This document shows positions 23,000-34,116 of a stretch of DNA of 64,000 nucleotides, piece by piece. The stretch comes from Macrostomum hystrix. Lineage: Eukaryota; Platyhelminthes; Macrostomidae. Under the pieces are notes generated by a model, which saw nothing but the letters and a program-made list of their open reading frames with translations, did not search any database and was not told the DNA's origin. A program made the position numbers and the translations under genes. The first letter of the stretch is position 1. Every line of letters begins with the position of its first letter. Location of the stretch: contig CATNEN010000039.1 of assembly GCA_950097015.1 (NCBI GenBank), positions 3,732,001 through 3,796,000 on the forward strand, written 5' to 3'.

Positions 23000-23537
23000 T
23001 GGGATATGGGATGGGAGACTATCCAGATGGGATTTGGGATGGGAGACTATCCAGATGGGATTTGGGATGGGAGACTATCCAGATGGGATTTGGGATGGGA
23101 GACTATCCAGATGGGATTTGGGATGGGAGACTATCCAGATGGGATTTGGGATGGGAGACTATCCAGATGGGATATGGGATGGGAGACTATCCAGATGGGA
23201 TTTGGGATGGGAGACTATCCAGATGGGATATGGGATGGGAGACTATCCAGATGCGATTTGGGATGGGAGACTATCCAGATGGGATATGGGATGGGAGACT
23301 ATCCAGATGGGATTTCGGATGGGAGACTATCCAGATGGGATTTCGGATGGGAGACTATCCAGATGGGATTTGGGATGGGAGACTATCCAGATGGGATTTC
23401 GGATGGGAGACTATCCAGATGGGATTTCGGATGGGAGACTATCCAGATGGGATTTCGGATGGGAGACTATCCAGATGGGATTTCGGATGGGAGTATGTCC
23501 AGATGGGATTTCGGATAGGAGTATGTCCAGATGGGAT
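22998..23537. repeat. 28-bp minisatellite forming the ISCA2 3' UTR
   Basis: About 19 copies of a 28-bp unit (gatgggagactatccagatg plus gatttggg) start within one base of the ISCA2 TGA. The array is followed immediately by AATAAA at 23544-23549, so the ISCA2 3' UTR is probably almost wholly repeat. Confidence 0.96.
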
Positions 23538-23543
23538 ATAAAA

Positions 23544-23549
23544 AATAAA
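23544..23549 (+). terminator. Candidate ISCA2 poly(A) signal
   Basis: AATAAA lies directly after the 28-bp array and is the first canonical hexamer downstream of the ISCA2 stop codon. Confidence 0.5.
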
Positions 23550-24007
23550 ATGGGATTTCGCTATTACTGCTTAATTAAGTTTTTGTTACATCGCTCAATG
23601 ACTTTATTCAGAGTTCTGCCTGCCGTATCTCTATCTGTCCACCTCTGCTTGGCAAGGTTTAAATACGAAACTGATAATAGCAAAGTTTGCTTGTCACATT
23701 GTCAACTCTTCAACTTACCTGCTAGCTACAGAGAACAGTTTTGGTTTCTGCAAGAACGTGTTTTGTAAATATAATTCAGCAAAAACTATTCTGAAATTTT
23801 AAAATGTTTGACGACTTTAACTGGGCTTGCTAATTTCCTTATAGCTACAAAATAGAATAATTCTAGGAAGCTTATCAAGTTCTACCTGATATGTGTAGAA
23901 AAATTGATGATTGAGTACATGTATTTCTATCCTTGTTTCAGATTAAATTTTTTTAATCGCATCATCAAAGGCGAAGGATCATCTCAGCTTCAACCTCTTC
24001 AGTTACC

Positions 24008-24699
24008 ATGGCGACCGCAGGCGCCACTGAATTCTCCATTATTGACATTAACGACGAGCAGCCGAAGAAGGGTTATTGCACCGTGTTCCTTAGCGATGGG
24101 GCTGTTAAGAAGAAATCGAAATTTGATTTGCAGCTGACTGACAGGTAAGTGGGCTCGATTGGCGAAGTGGATTATCTATGTGGGAATAGAGTCAGTCACA
24201 GAGGCTCTGCTCAGGGATTATCGATGTGGGAATAGAGTCAGTCACAGAGGCTCTGCTCAGGGATTATCGATGTGGAAATAGAGTCAGTCACAGAGGCTCT
24301 GCTCAGGGATTATCGATGTGGGAATAGAGTCAGTCACAGAGGCTCTGCTCAGGGATTATCTATGTGGAAATAGAGTCAGTCACAGAGGATCTGCTCAGGG
24401 ATTATCTATGTGGAAATAGAGTCAGTCACAGAGGATCTGCTCAGGGATTATCGTGACCACTCGGTGAAGGGATTAATTCAACAGCTGGGCTGAAACTTGC
24501 TCGCAGGTCGGTGCTCGTGAAGGTGCACGCGGAGGCGGACAAGGTGCTGGAGTTCCGCGTGAAGCAGCTGCCCAGCGATATTGTGGTGAGCAGCAGCAAG
24601 CTGAAGCTGGCCGATGGCAAGGCCACCCTCACGCTCAAGAAGAAGGAGGCGAAGAGCTGGGCCGCCTACGTCTCGGATAACCTAGAGAGCGGCGACTAG
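24008..24699 (+). CDS. Small two-exon protein of unknown function (CS/p23-like fold possible)
   Basis: Exons 24008-24144 and 24507-24699 join in phase (AG|G = Arg) and give 109 aa. Donor is gtaagt, acceptor gctcgcag. The ATG at 24008 has a good context (accATGg) and lies behind a probable 5' UTR exon whose acceptor, gtttcag, ends at 23941. The protein begins MATAGATEFSIIDIN, has a KKK stretch, then alternating hydrophobic strands (SVLVKVHAEADKVLEFRV, LKLADGKATLTLKKKEAKSW). The strand pattern with a final KSW resembles the CS domain of p23/CacyBP/NudC-type HSP90 co-factors, but I do not recognise a specific family. No signal peptide or membrane segment. The single intron contains a 46-bp array. 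Confidence 0.7.
24165..24455. repeat. 46-bp minisatellite in intron
   Basis: Six copies of a 46-bp unit containing agagtcagtcacagaggctc and tgctcagggattatc. It begins about 20 bp after the donor at 24145 and ends about 50 bp before the acceptor of the small two-exon gene. Confidence 0.95.
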
Positions 24700-25390
24700 C
24701 CCGAACCGCATCCGCGAATTAGCGAACTTCCCTACTTGAAAGTAGGCAGTTGAGCATGTTTAACATGCGTCAATTAGTATCATTTTTATATTATCTCTAC
24801 TAAAACTCCTGACAGTTGTCTCTGGCTATCTCTCAATTGACATGTGTTTAACGCAGCTTCCGTGTCACACGCTTAACTTTTGCTTTTTCTTTAAAAAAAT
24901 GCACAATGTGTCGAAATTTATCCATGATAATAACTGAGTTTTATTGATACTTATTAAAATTCTTCTGAGTTTCAAGCCTTCGAGTCAAATACGATTTAAT
25001 TTCATTGGCTGGGCTTAGTCACGTGCCACGTCCATGGAGTGGGGTTGTTTGCAAGCTAGAATTCTAAAAATAGCAGTGAGTCCAACTTGTATATCCCTTT
25101 GTTTCTGAATAAGAAAATAAGAGAATTCAATCGACTAGACTTGTTGAATTTTGAAGTCGTCGCGATTTAAATCTCTATTTCGAAATTCCAACCGCGATCT
25201 TTATTTGAAGTTTGAGACATCTATTTTAGCAGCGTGTCAAAGTCGCGGGCGCAAAGTTAATAGCCCTTGCGGTCATGTAGGCAAAAATAATACGGTGGAA
25301 AATGTAAAACTAGTAAACTGCAAATATCAAAATCATTCTTTACAGTGGCCATGAAAATCACTCCTATATGACGCAGGGAGGCAGAATATG
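24700..25390. other. Intergenic, nothing recognised
   Basis: AT-rich, with short open frames only. It is presumably the 3' flank of the small two-exon gene; no canonical AATAAA was seen close behind its stop. Confidence 0.4.
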
Positions 25391-25394
25391 GCGC

Positions 25395-25862
25395 TTAAAC
25401 TGAGGATCTGGGAGGGATTCAAGTTCCAGCCTGAGGATCTTGGAGGGATTCAAGTCCCAGCCTGAGGATCTTGGAGGGATTCAAGTTCCAGCCTGAGGAT
25501 CTTGGAGGGATTCAAGTCCCAGCCTGAGGATCTTGGAGGGATTCAAGTCCCAGCCTGAGGATCTGGGAGGGATTCAAGTCCAAGCCTGAGGTTCTGGGAG
25601 GGATTCAAGTCACAGCCTGAGGATCTTGGAGGGATTCAAGTCACAGCCTGAGGATCTTGGAGGGATTCAAGTCACAGCCTGAGGATCTTGGAGGGATTCA
25701 AGTCACAGCCTGAGGATCTTAGAGGGATTCAAGTCACAGCCTGAGGATCTGGGAGGGATTCAAGTCACAGCCTGAGGATCTTGGAGGGATTCAAGTCATA
25801 GCCTGAGGATCTGGGAGGGATTCAAGTCACAGCCTGAGGATCTGGGAGGGATTCAAGTCACA
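25395..25862. repeat. 31-bp minisatellite
   Basis: About 15 copies of a 31-bp unit containing cctgaggatcttggagggat and tcaagtcacag. The cctgaggatctggga word is also the core of the separate 30-bp array at 29395-29735. Confidence 0.95.
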
Positions 25863-26335
25863 GTCAGGGCAATCTTCATTAGTGGGTTCGCCACTGTAAA
25901 TAATTTCAGCACAAAAAAGACATTTTGAGAAATGTACTTAAAAGGTTAGTTCAAAAATGTCAATCGCATTGTTTTCAAAGCGCCGTAAAAGCCGGAAAAT
26001 CAATCAAGGAAAAATTGATGACTGCTTACAAACAGTCGCTGCTGTATTTTCATATCAATCAAGGACTGATGTCGGCTGTATTGATATGAAAACACGATCA
26101 GAACGAAGAAAAAAAAGTGCTGAAAAAATCGAGAATGAACAGTCACAGCAAATGCAGGGTTTTGTGATCGAAAAAAGCAAAAAATAAATCCTGTGAAATT
26201 GTTAATGAGTTACCCTAGAATGAGAAAATAGAAAAATGTTTTCTTTGGAAAGTGTCTTAAGAAAGAATGGAATCCAAAATACTGGAGCTGTTTCGAATCC
26301 GAAATTAATGCTTTAAAAAATTTTCAGATAGTAAA
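25863..26335. other. Intergenic with a short hairpin
   Basis: AT-rich. A plus-strand frame at 25957-26187 encodes a Lys/Arg-rich 76-residue peptide with no recognisable family and is not called a gene. A 16-bp inverted repeat (gtattttcatatcaat at 26044 against 26080-26095, 14 of 16 paired) could form a hairpin. Confidence 0.35.
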
Positions 26336-26339
26336 AGCT

Positions 26340-28003
26340 GTCAGATTTTTAATCCAATGGCTTCAGGAAGATCTAAGATTCCTAATCCAATGGCTTCAGG
26401 AAGATTTCAGATTCCTATTCCAATGGCTTCAGGGTGATCTCAGATTCCTAATCCAATGGCTTCAGGATGATCTCAGATTCCTAATCCAATGGCTTCAGGA
26501 TGATCTCAGATTCCTAATCCAATGGCTTCAGGATGATCTCAGATTCCTAATCCAATGGCTTCAGGATGATCTCAGATTCCTAATCCAATGGCTTCAGGAT
26601 GATCTCAGATTCCTAATCCAATGGCTTCAGGATGATCTCAGATTCCTAATCCAATGGCTTCAGGGTGATCTCAGATTCCTAATCCAATGGCTTCAGGATG
26701 ATCTCAGATTCCTAATCCAATGGCTTCAGGATGATCTCAGATTCCTAATCCAATGGCTTCAGGATGACCTCAGATTCCTAATCCAATGGCTTCAGGATGA
26801 TCTCAGATTCTTAATCCAATGGCTTCAGGATGATCTCAGATTCCTAATCCAATGGCTTCAGGATGATCTCAGATTCCTAATCCAATGGCTTCAGGATGAC
26901 CTCAGATTCCTAATCCAATGGCTTCAGGATGATCTCAGATTCTTAATCCAATGGCTTCAGGATGATCTCAGATTCTTAATCCAATGGCTTCAGGATGATC
27001 TCAGATTCTTAATCCAATGGCTTCAGGATGATCTCAGATTCCTAATCCAATGGCTTCAGGATGATCTCAGATTCTTAATCCAATGGCTTCAGGGTGATCT
27101 CAGATTCTTAATCCAATGGCTTCAGGGTGATCTCAGATTCCTAATCCAATGGCTTCAGGATGATCTCAGATTCCTAATCCAATGGCTTCAGGATGATCTC
27201 AGATTCTTAATCCAATGGCTTCAGGGTGATCTCAGATTCTTAATCCAATGGCTTCAGGATGATCTCAGATTCCTAATCCAATGGCTTCAGGATGATCTCA
27301 GATTCTTAATCCAATGGCTTCAGGATGATCTCAGATTCCTAATCCAATGGCTTCAGGATGATCTCAGATTCTTAATCCAATGGCTTCAGGATGATCTCAG
27401 ATTCCTAATCCAATGGCTTCAGGATGATCTCAGATTCTTAATCCAATGGCTTCAGGGTGATCTCAGATTCTTAATCCAATGGCTTCAGGGTGATCTCAGA
27501 TTCCTAATCCAATGGCTTCAGGATGATCTCAGATTCCTAATCCAATGGCTTCAGGATGATCTCAGATTCCTAATCCAATGGCTTCAGGATGATCTCAGAT
27601 TCTTAATCCAATGGCTTCAGGATGATCTCAGATTCCTAATCCAATGGCTTCAGGGTGATCTCAGATTCCTAATCCAATGGCTTCAGGATGATCTCAGATT
27701 CCTAATCCAATGGCTTCAGGATGATCTCAGATTCCTAATCCAATGGCTTCAGGATGATCTCAGATTCTTAATCCAATGGCTTCAGGATGATCTCAGATTC
27801 TTAATCCAATGGCTTCAGGATGATCTCAGATTCCTAATCCAATGGCTTCAGGATGATCTCAGATTCCTAATCCAATGGCTTCAGGATGATCTCAGATTCC
27901 TAATCCAATGGCTTCAGGATGATCTCAGATTCTTAATCCAATGGCTTCAGGATGATCTCAGATTCTTAATCCAATGGCTTCAGGATGATCTCAGATTCTT
28001 AAT
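26340..28003. repeat. 33-bp minisatellite, 1.66 kb
   Basis: About 50 copies of a 33-bp unit (cctaatccaatggcttcagg plus atgatctcagatt), with a C/T variant (cctaat/cttaat) distributed in blocks. The right end contains the stop codon and last residues of the minus-strand C-type-lectin receptor, so the array also constitutes at least the start of its 3' UTR. Confidence 0.97.
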
Positions 28004-30252
28004 CTAGCCCGCTCAAAATAAATTGTGGCCGGATTAGAAGCAGCGGCGGACTCTGTTGCCATGCCAACGGCGTCCTCGTAGCTTGGAAGCTGAGTCGAGT
28101 AGTCGGTCCCGCTGTCCTCGCATTCTGCAGCCGCCGAGCTGCTGGCGAGCTGAAGAGCGGCCGAGTACGATGGCGGCGGTGAGAGGCTCACATTGAAGTC
28201 GGGGCCCAGCTGGCAGAGTCGGTGAACTTCAATCACCCGCCTGGACGAGACACGCCACAGCCGCCTGCTTTGATGATGCCGGCGCAGCGCCAGAATGGTG
28301 GCCAGAATGGCAGCCGCAGTCAGCGCGGCGCAGACCGCGATGGCCGCAATTATCCACGGGCTGCCGCTGTTGTCGATTTTCGCACCCGAATCGTCTTGGC
28401 TCTTCATCAGGCCGGAGGCGGCGGCGGCGGTGGCGTCAGAGCTGACGCCGCGGCCATCCACGTCGAGAAAAGTCAGCCGGCTGTGGAAAACCGAGTCCCC
28501 GGTGGCTCGACGGCTGCTGCAGACGTAGGCCCGCCGTGTGGCGCAGTGGGATATTTGGAACCGACGTCCCGCCGGACGGCTGCGGTTGAAGAACAGTCCG
28601 TGGCAATCGGCGGAGCTGCTGGTCCAGATCTGCCTCGGCTGGAAACTGAAGTACGGTCGAGGTAAGGAGGGTAAATATTAAACTACTTCAATAAGAAGCT
28701 AGACGAAACCATATAGGCTGAGTGACAAGGCAAGTGATGTGGAGTGACAAGATATGAAACTGGGAGTGACAAGATATGAAACTGGGAGTGACAAGATATG
28801 AAACTGGGAGTGACAAGATAAGTGATAAGGAGTGACAAGATATGAAACTGGGAGTGACAAGATAAGTGATAGGGAGTGACAAGATATGAAACTGGGAGTG
28901 ACAAGATATGAAACTGGGAGTGACAAGATATGAAACTGGGAGTGACAAGATATGAAACTGGGAGTGACAAGATAATAAATTTTGGTTGGTTGGAGCCAAC
29001 CTGAGCTGGAAGTTCTTGTAGTCCAGAAACCGGGCCCTGCCATCGCAGGCGAGCAGGGCGCCCACCCAATAGCCAATGTTATCAGCGGCTGCGCCACCGC
29101 TTGGCGGCATCGTTGCGGCCTCAATCGCTTTTATATCGGCGCCAAAATCCGAAGCCAAGTTGGCCCGCATCAGGCGGCAGCCCAGCACAGCTCTGTCGAA
29201 ACTCGCCGGCAAATTGCCCGACGCCGGAGGTCCGAAGCACCGTCTGCCGCCGACACCGCCAGGCCACCAACCCGACGGACAGTCCGTGACGAATTCCAAC
29301 TGCAGTTTTGTTTGAGTTTGAGTCACGTGGGGATATGATTCATTCATGCACTAATAAGCTTTGAATTCTATGGAAACTTACCAATTATCTGCCTGAGGTT
29401 CTGGGATCATTGGATGTCCAACCTGAGGATCTGGGATCATTGGATCGCCAAACTGAGGATCTGGGATCATTGGATGTCCAACCTGAGGATCTGGGATCAT
29501 TGGATCGCCAAACTGAGGATCTGGGATCATTGGATGTCCAACCTGAGGATCTGGGATCATTAGATCGCCAACCTGAGGATCTGGGATCATTGACTGGCCA
29601 ACCTGAGGATCTGGGATCATTGGATGTCCAACCTGAGGATCTGGGATCATTGAATGGCCAACCTGAGGATCTGGGATCATTGGATCGCCAAACTGAGGAT
29701 CTGGGATCATTGGATCGCCAACCTGGGGATTATAACATCTCATCATGCTATAAGCACAAGCTCAGTTGTCACCTGCACTGCCACCTCATCACGAGCTTGC
29801 CTGCCTCCGCCAGGCCAGTTAAACAGCAAATAGGCGGAGTCGCCAGTGACGGCGAAGCTTCTGAACTCCGTCAGGTTGTCGAGCGAGACCCGGCCCGCCG
29901 GCTGGTTAGTCAGGAACGAGTCTTTCACAGTGAGCACCGAGTCAGGTGAACTCATTCCGTCAAGAATGTGGGCAATGTAGTAGCCAGCCGACATGACCGG
30001 CGCAGGCCTCGTTACCTGAACATGACAGCGGGCAACCTCCGATGTGACTGTGAGCCGGACTGTGACGGAGCTCTTCGTGGGTATAATCAGCATGGGAGTG
30101 CTGGACCTGCTGTACAGGTGGGAGCAGGTGTACACTGGTGCCGCCTCCGCTGCTGCTGCTGCTGCATGCCGACAAACAGTGAATGGACAAAGGATTATCA
30201 GTAAAAGTGGAATCGAAAATCCCACTTTCTGATCCGGCAAGTATCCGAGAGG
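27991..30252 (-). CDS. Single-pass membrane receptor with CUB-like and C-type-lectin domains
   Basis: Minus-strand exons 30252-29773, 29299-29001 and 28645-27991 join in consistent phase, giving 477 aa. The first exon opens at an acceptor (attacag), so the initiator Met is in an unseen upstream exon. Order: hydrophobic signal segment (FSIPLLLIILCPFTVC); a CUB-like ectodomain with two early cysteines; a C-type lectin-like domain across exons 2 and 3 (DCPSGWW, RRCF, YWVGALLACDG in place of the WIGL motif, then a closing CHGLFFN, HCATRRAYVC pattern); one transmembrane helix (WIIAAIAVCAALTAAAILAT); then a short cytoplasmic tail with PPPSYSAA and LPSYEDAV, resembling PPxY/LPxY ligands for WW-domain (Nedd4-type) ubiquitin ligases. 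The canonical EPN/QPD sugar-binding triplets are not obvious, so carbohydrate binding is uncertain. The last residues and stop are encoded by the 33-bp array. Confidence 0.8.
28720..28980. repeat. 22-bp minisatellite in receptor intron
   Basis: About 11 copies of a 22-bp unit (gagtgacaagatatgaaact plus gg), some shortened. It fills the 355-bp intron between the two lectin-domain exons, starting about 20 bp from the donor. Confidence 0.95.
29395..29738. repeat. 30-bp minisatellite in receptor intron
   Basis: About 11 copies of a 30-bp unit containing gaggatctgggatcattgga. Two unit types (gatcgccaaac and gatgtccaacc) alternate in the left half, giving a 60-bp higher-order repeat. It fills the intron between the CUB-like and lectin exons (29300-29772). 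Confidence 0.95.
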
Positions 30253-30690
30253 CTGTAATGCATTTCATTTCTCAATGTAGTCGTGACAAAAATAATATAC
30301 AGGAGGTTAGGAGTTCGAATCTTAGCCAAACAGAAGGAAGAAGACACAAGAAAAGTGAAAAGCAGCACTCAAAGTGTTTCGCACTCATCGACAAAAGAAA
30401 ACCAAGGAAATTGTTCGCCTGTGAGTGTATTTTAAAAAGCGGCAAAAATTGAAAATAAAATAAGCTTCTATGGTACAGGATATGTTGAATAATAATATGT
30501 ACAATCAGAGCAATTAACAATCACTTTTTGTTTATTCGAAAAGAGACACAGCGCGCTTTTGGAATGCAGAAAAAATATTTGATTAAATGTTCATAAATAC
30601 TGAAAAATTGTTTGCTATTGCTAACGGTTATCACGGAGTTTTTGAGGGTCTGAGTTAAAATTATACTTTGAAAAAACCAACTGAAACAGT
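30253..30690. other. Upstream of the receptor exon; possible SINE debris
   Basis: AT-rich. A B-box-like ggagttcgaatctta at about 30308 suggests remains of a tRNA-derived element, but no A box was found. The missing first exon of the minus-strand receptor should be here or further right; none could be identified. Confidence 0.3.
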
Positions 30691-30890
30691 GTAAAAGGTG
30701 GTTTAGAAGGTCGTTCCCTGAGCTCGATTTCGCGGCGCTGCAACATCCATTTGGGGCGCAGCCGCGGAGAGAAGACTTTGGGGGCTTGTCGTGCAATTTT
30801 ACGCCCTCCAAGGCACAGTGAGAGTGTACACTGCCTGACGATGAGAATGTCAGGGCAAATGTACACACCTGTGTGAGCGTGAGCAATTTT
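30690..30890 (+). mobile_element. tRNA-derived SINE, second copy
   Basis: The plus strand matches the SINE at 8997-8780. It has ccctgagctcgatttcgcgg (B-box region of the head), then gggggcttg, gcaattttacgcc, cacagtgagagtgtacactg and cagggcaaatgtacacac. The A-box part is missing or diverged. Sharing the non-tRNA body with the first copy identifies the family. Confidence 0.6.
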
Positions 30891-31735
30891 TTGTTTAAAT
30901 TTATCTAAAACACAAATATAATATTACTAGCAATTGCACTGATTTCGGATAATTGTCTAAAGCAGAAAATATCAACTATTTAAACTTGATTTCTGCTACC
31001 TGACCTACGATTCGTTAAAAAATGATGTAACCTACGACTACCTTAAGAAAGTTAAAATTCTAAAATGGCTACACTAACAAATCTGAAAATACCTGTCAAC
31101 ATTGCAGACTACGGGTAAAAAATTGACTTTGATTAACGCTTAGTAACAGTAGAAACACCACGAGAGTATTTCAAATTCCAAGGTTTTTTCTTTCTTCTGT
31201 ACCTCTCAAAGAATTCAACGAATCGCCATGAAATCTGGAAAGCAGGCTAAAATTTTCCGCTCCATCCGATTAAACAACTTCCAGACTAACAAAACATCGG
31301 CATCGTCGAAATATTCAACAATTTTCGTCGAATTTTCTGGTGGCAAGAACCAAAAAATATAGGCATATTTTCTGCTCACAAAATCGTGTAATCATGTCGG
31401 CTATCATTGTTAACTAGCCGTCTGTCGAGATTTTGATGGATTAAATTGTACCTTTTTTTGAACCAATATGGATTCATATTAGACGGCAATCTTAGTTGTC
31501 CTTGTCGCCAGGGTCTTCGACAAGAATCGTTGAATAACTCGACGATGCTGACTCGGACGGCTTTGAAAGTTAGTTAATTGTTCAGGGCGGAAAGATTTCA
31601 TCCCAATGGTGGACTTTCACGAAAAAACGGTCATATAGTTTGGGATTCATGGTGAAGTAGGCAGCGGGCATTTAGTGTGGTCTTTGTACTGTTATCGGAC
31701 AGGCGACTAACAATGGGTGTTTTGACCATAGACTT
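30891..31735. other. Intergenic, nothing recognised
   Basis: AT-rich DNA between the SINE copy and the 3' end of the ABHD8-like gene. No coding-like frame or clear poly(A) signal for the minus-strand gene was seen. Confidence 0.4.
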
Positions 31736-34116
31736 TTACAACTCAAGGGCGGGATTATCAACCCCCCTCTGGCGGTCGTTAGCAGCAGCAGCAGTGGTCG
31801 CAGCGCTGGTCTCAGCAGCCGGAACGGCATAGCTCAGAGCCGCCACAGCCTGACTACCCCGACGCTCTCTCCGCCGCTGCCGCTGATCTTGTCGGCGCTG
31901 CGGATTGTCGCCAACCGCAGGCGGCGGCAGCGGCGGCACCGGGCCGTGGCCCACCGGACTGCGGCAGCGCAGGAACTGGCGCAGCTGGGCGTTGAGGACC
32001 GCAGGCGCCTCCAGCGGCAGCAGGTGCCCGGCGTTCGCCACCCGCACTAGCCGGGCCAGTGGCAGCGTCTCCAGCATCCACTCCTCATCCTCTAGGGATA
32101 CCAGGCGGTCCTGATTGGTTGGGATCGGCTGGGTCTTACAGTCCCATTTAGGTGGGCCTGGAGGCATCTGGCCATGAGTTCTCTTAGTTCGGGTAAAAAA
32201 TCACCTTATATAAGTATGATTGGGCCATAGACAAAAACCACACAAGGAAATGTACAGTGATAAAAGAACACACTGTTTCCTCTAAAATAGGATTTGAACT
32301 TCAGACCTCTCAGTTGTGAGCCCGAAAGCTTTAACCACCTTCCTACAAACTTTCTAGTAATAGTAATACAAAAGGGAATCTTTAGCTTGCTTAGATCGAT
32401 GATTTCTATATTCTAACATTTCTACTTTCAGTAGAATCAGTAGAATATCTCTTCAAAAATGCTTACCTGGCACCCGTGCACCAGCAGGGCGGGCGCGGCC
32501 ACCTGTCTGTGGTAGTCGACCCCACCCTCCGGCCAGTCCTGACCAATCAGCGTCCAGGCCAGGACACGGGGCGGCGCCTCCAGAAGCGCCGGACTGGACC
32601 GACGCCCGAGAGGCGGCTGGGAGTTCGGCGAGAACGCCAAACTGCGGACAATGCGACGGGCGAAGGCCTCAATGCAGCAGCAGCAGCAGCAGCAGCAGCA
32701 GACGCCGAGGTGCAGGCAGGCTGGCGCACCGCCCAGAGCGCTCGGGCCGCCACCGGCCACCAGAACTGCCCGCGAGATTCTCTTGGAGCGCTCAACGCAC
32801 AGCCGGGCAGCGAACGCGGTGCCGTAGGAGTGCGCAACCACCGCATTCCGCTTGCCCGGAGCTGCCAGACGATCGAACAGGCTCAGCGCATCCGACCACA
32901 ACGAGTCGAATGCGTAGTCGGAGCCGATCGTGCTTACCGGACTCCGGCCGTGACCCAGGAGGTCCATTGCGACCACCTGGCGGTGAGGTTTACAAGTGCT
33001 TTATAAACGCAGCCTGAGATGCCTGCCTTGCTCAACTTACCCAACTTAAGTCACCAAATACTCGATCGCGCTAATGGATAGACAGAAAAGAACCGAAATC
33101 TGATACTCTGGCCCGTTGAAAATTCCACTTCCTGTTTTATCTCTCCAGTGTATTATATCTCCCCTGTCTCATCTTTGCTGTGTGTGTCTCATCTCTCCCC
33201 TGTCTTACCTATCACATGTCTCATCTCTCATGCATCTAATTTTTCACCTGTCTCATCTCTCATGTATCTAATTTCTCACCTGTCTCATCTTTCTTGTGTC
33301 CCGTCGCTTTCCAATCTCATCTCTACCCCGTCTCATATCTCCTCTGTCTCCTCTCTCCCCCATCTTATTTCTCCCGTGTTTCATCTCCGCAATGTCTCAT
33401 CTCTCTCGTGTTTTATCTGTCTTGTTTCTCATCTATACTGTGTCTCATCTCTCATTTGACTTATCTCTCCCGTGTCTCATCTCTACCGTGTCTCATCTCT
33501 CCTGACTCTCATCTCTCCCGAGTCTCATCTCTCCCGAGTCTCATCTCTCCTGACTCTCATCTCTCCTGACTCTCATCTCTCCTGACTCTCATCTCTCCCG
33601 AGTCTCATCTATTCTCTGTCTAATCTTTACTGTGTATAGTCTCTCCCTATATCAAGCTCTTCTTGCCTCTACCAGCGGCTCTTTTCCCCGCCGCTTTAAG
33701 TAACGGTACTCTTTGGCCCTAAAGCTTATAGCTGCATCCGTACCAAACCCTGGCCTGAGGCTCCCTACCTCATATCCAAGCTGGTGCAGGTAGCCAATCT
33801 GAAAGAAGAACACATCGCAGCTGCCGCCAACGCCGTGAAAGAAGAAAACGGTGCGCACCCTGTCCTCGGACTCAGTTTTCACAGTCTCCTCTTCTTTTTT
33901 CTCAGCCTCAGCCAGACTGGCAGCTTCACTGAATACCGAGCTGAAGCCGTCGAACACGGAGCCAGCGGGGTCGCCAGGCAGCAGGTGGCACACTGCCAGA
34001 GGCAGACGGCCGGGGCGCAGCTGGAGCAGGCTTCGCGGCAGGGCCGTTGCTGGGTTTTGCGAGTTGGGCGCCACATTGCTGCCGCGGTGCCGCGGTCGGC
34101 TCCCAGAGGCACCCAT
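31736..34116 (-). CDS. ABHD8: ABHD8-like alpha/beta hydrolase
   Basis: Exons 34116-33769, 32976-32467 and 32110-31736 join in phase 0, giving 410 aa. Donors are gtaggg and gtaagc; acceptors are ccgccag and aatcag. Family features: oxyanion-side motif HGVGGS at 94; MDLLGHGRSP at about 120; nucleophile elbow VVAHSYG with Ser166; VLVAGGGPSAL; an IGQDWPEGGVDYH segment very like vertebrate ABHD8; DRLVSLEDE with a candidate acid; and NAGHLLPLEAP with His315. The triad appears complete, so it is probably an active serine hydrolase; the substrate of this family is poorly known. Oddities: MGASGS at the N terminus fits an N-myristoylation consensus, a (TGC)n run encodes nine consecutive cysteines (209-217) in the lid region, and the C-terminal 60 residues are Ala/Gln/Arg-rich low complexity. 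Intron 1 carries a 16-bp array, intron 2 a tRNA-like SINE. Confidence 0.88.
32230..32350 (-). mobile_element. tRNA-like SINE fragment in ABHD8-like intron
   Basis: The minus strand reads aggtggttaaagctttcggg (A-box-like) and then gaagttcaaatcct (close to the B-box consensus) about 35 bp later. That spacing fits a tRNA-derived promoter. No 3' acceptor-stem partner was found, so a SINE head is likelier than a functional tRNA gene. It lies in the 356-bp intron between the last two exons of the hydrolase gene. Confidence 0.5.
33125..33640. repeat. 16-bp minisatellite in ABHD8-like intron
   Basis: About 32 diverged copies of tctcatctctcccgtg, the reverse complement of the unit at 1-285. It is more degenerate than most arrays here, with gactctc and gagtctc subtypes grouped at the right end. 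It lies within intron 1 (32977-33768) of the minus-strand hydrolase gene. Confidence 0.92.

Noticed and set aside
25957-26187. 76-residue Lys/Arg-rich ORF as a small gene
   Set aside because: AT-rich composition, no signal or domain, contains a hairpin; indistinguishable from a chance frame.
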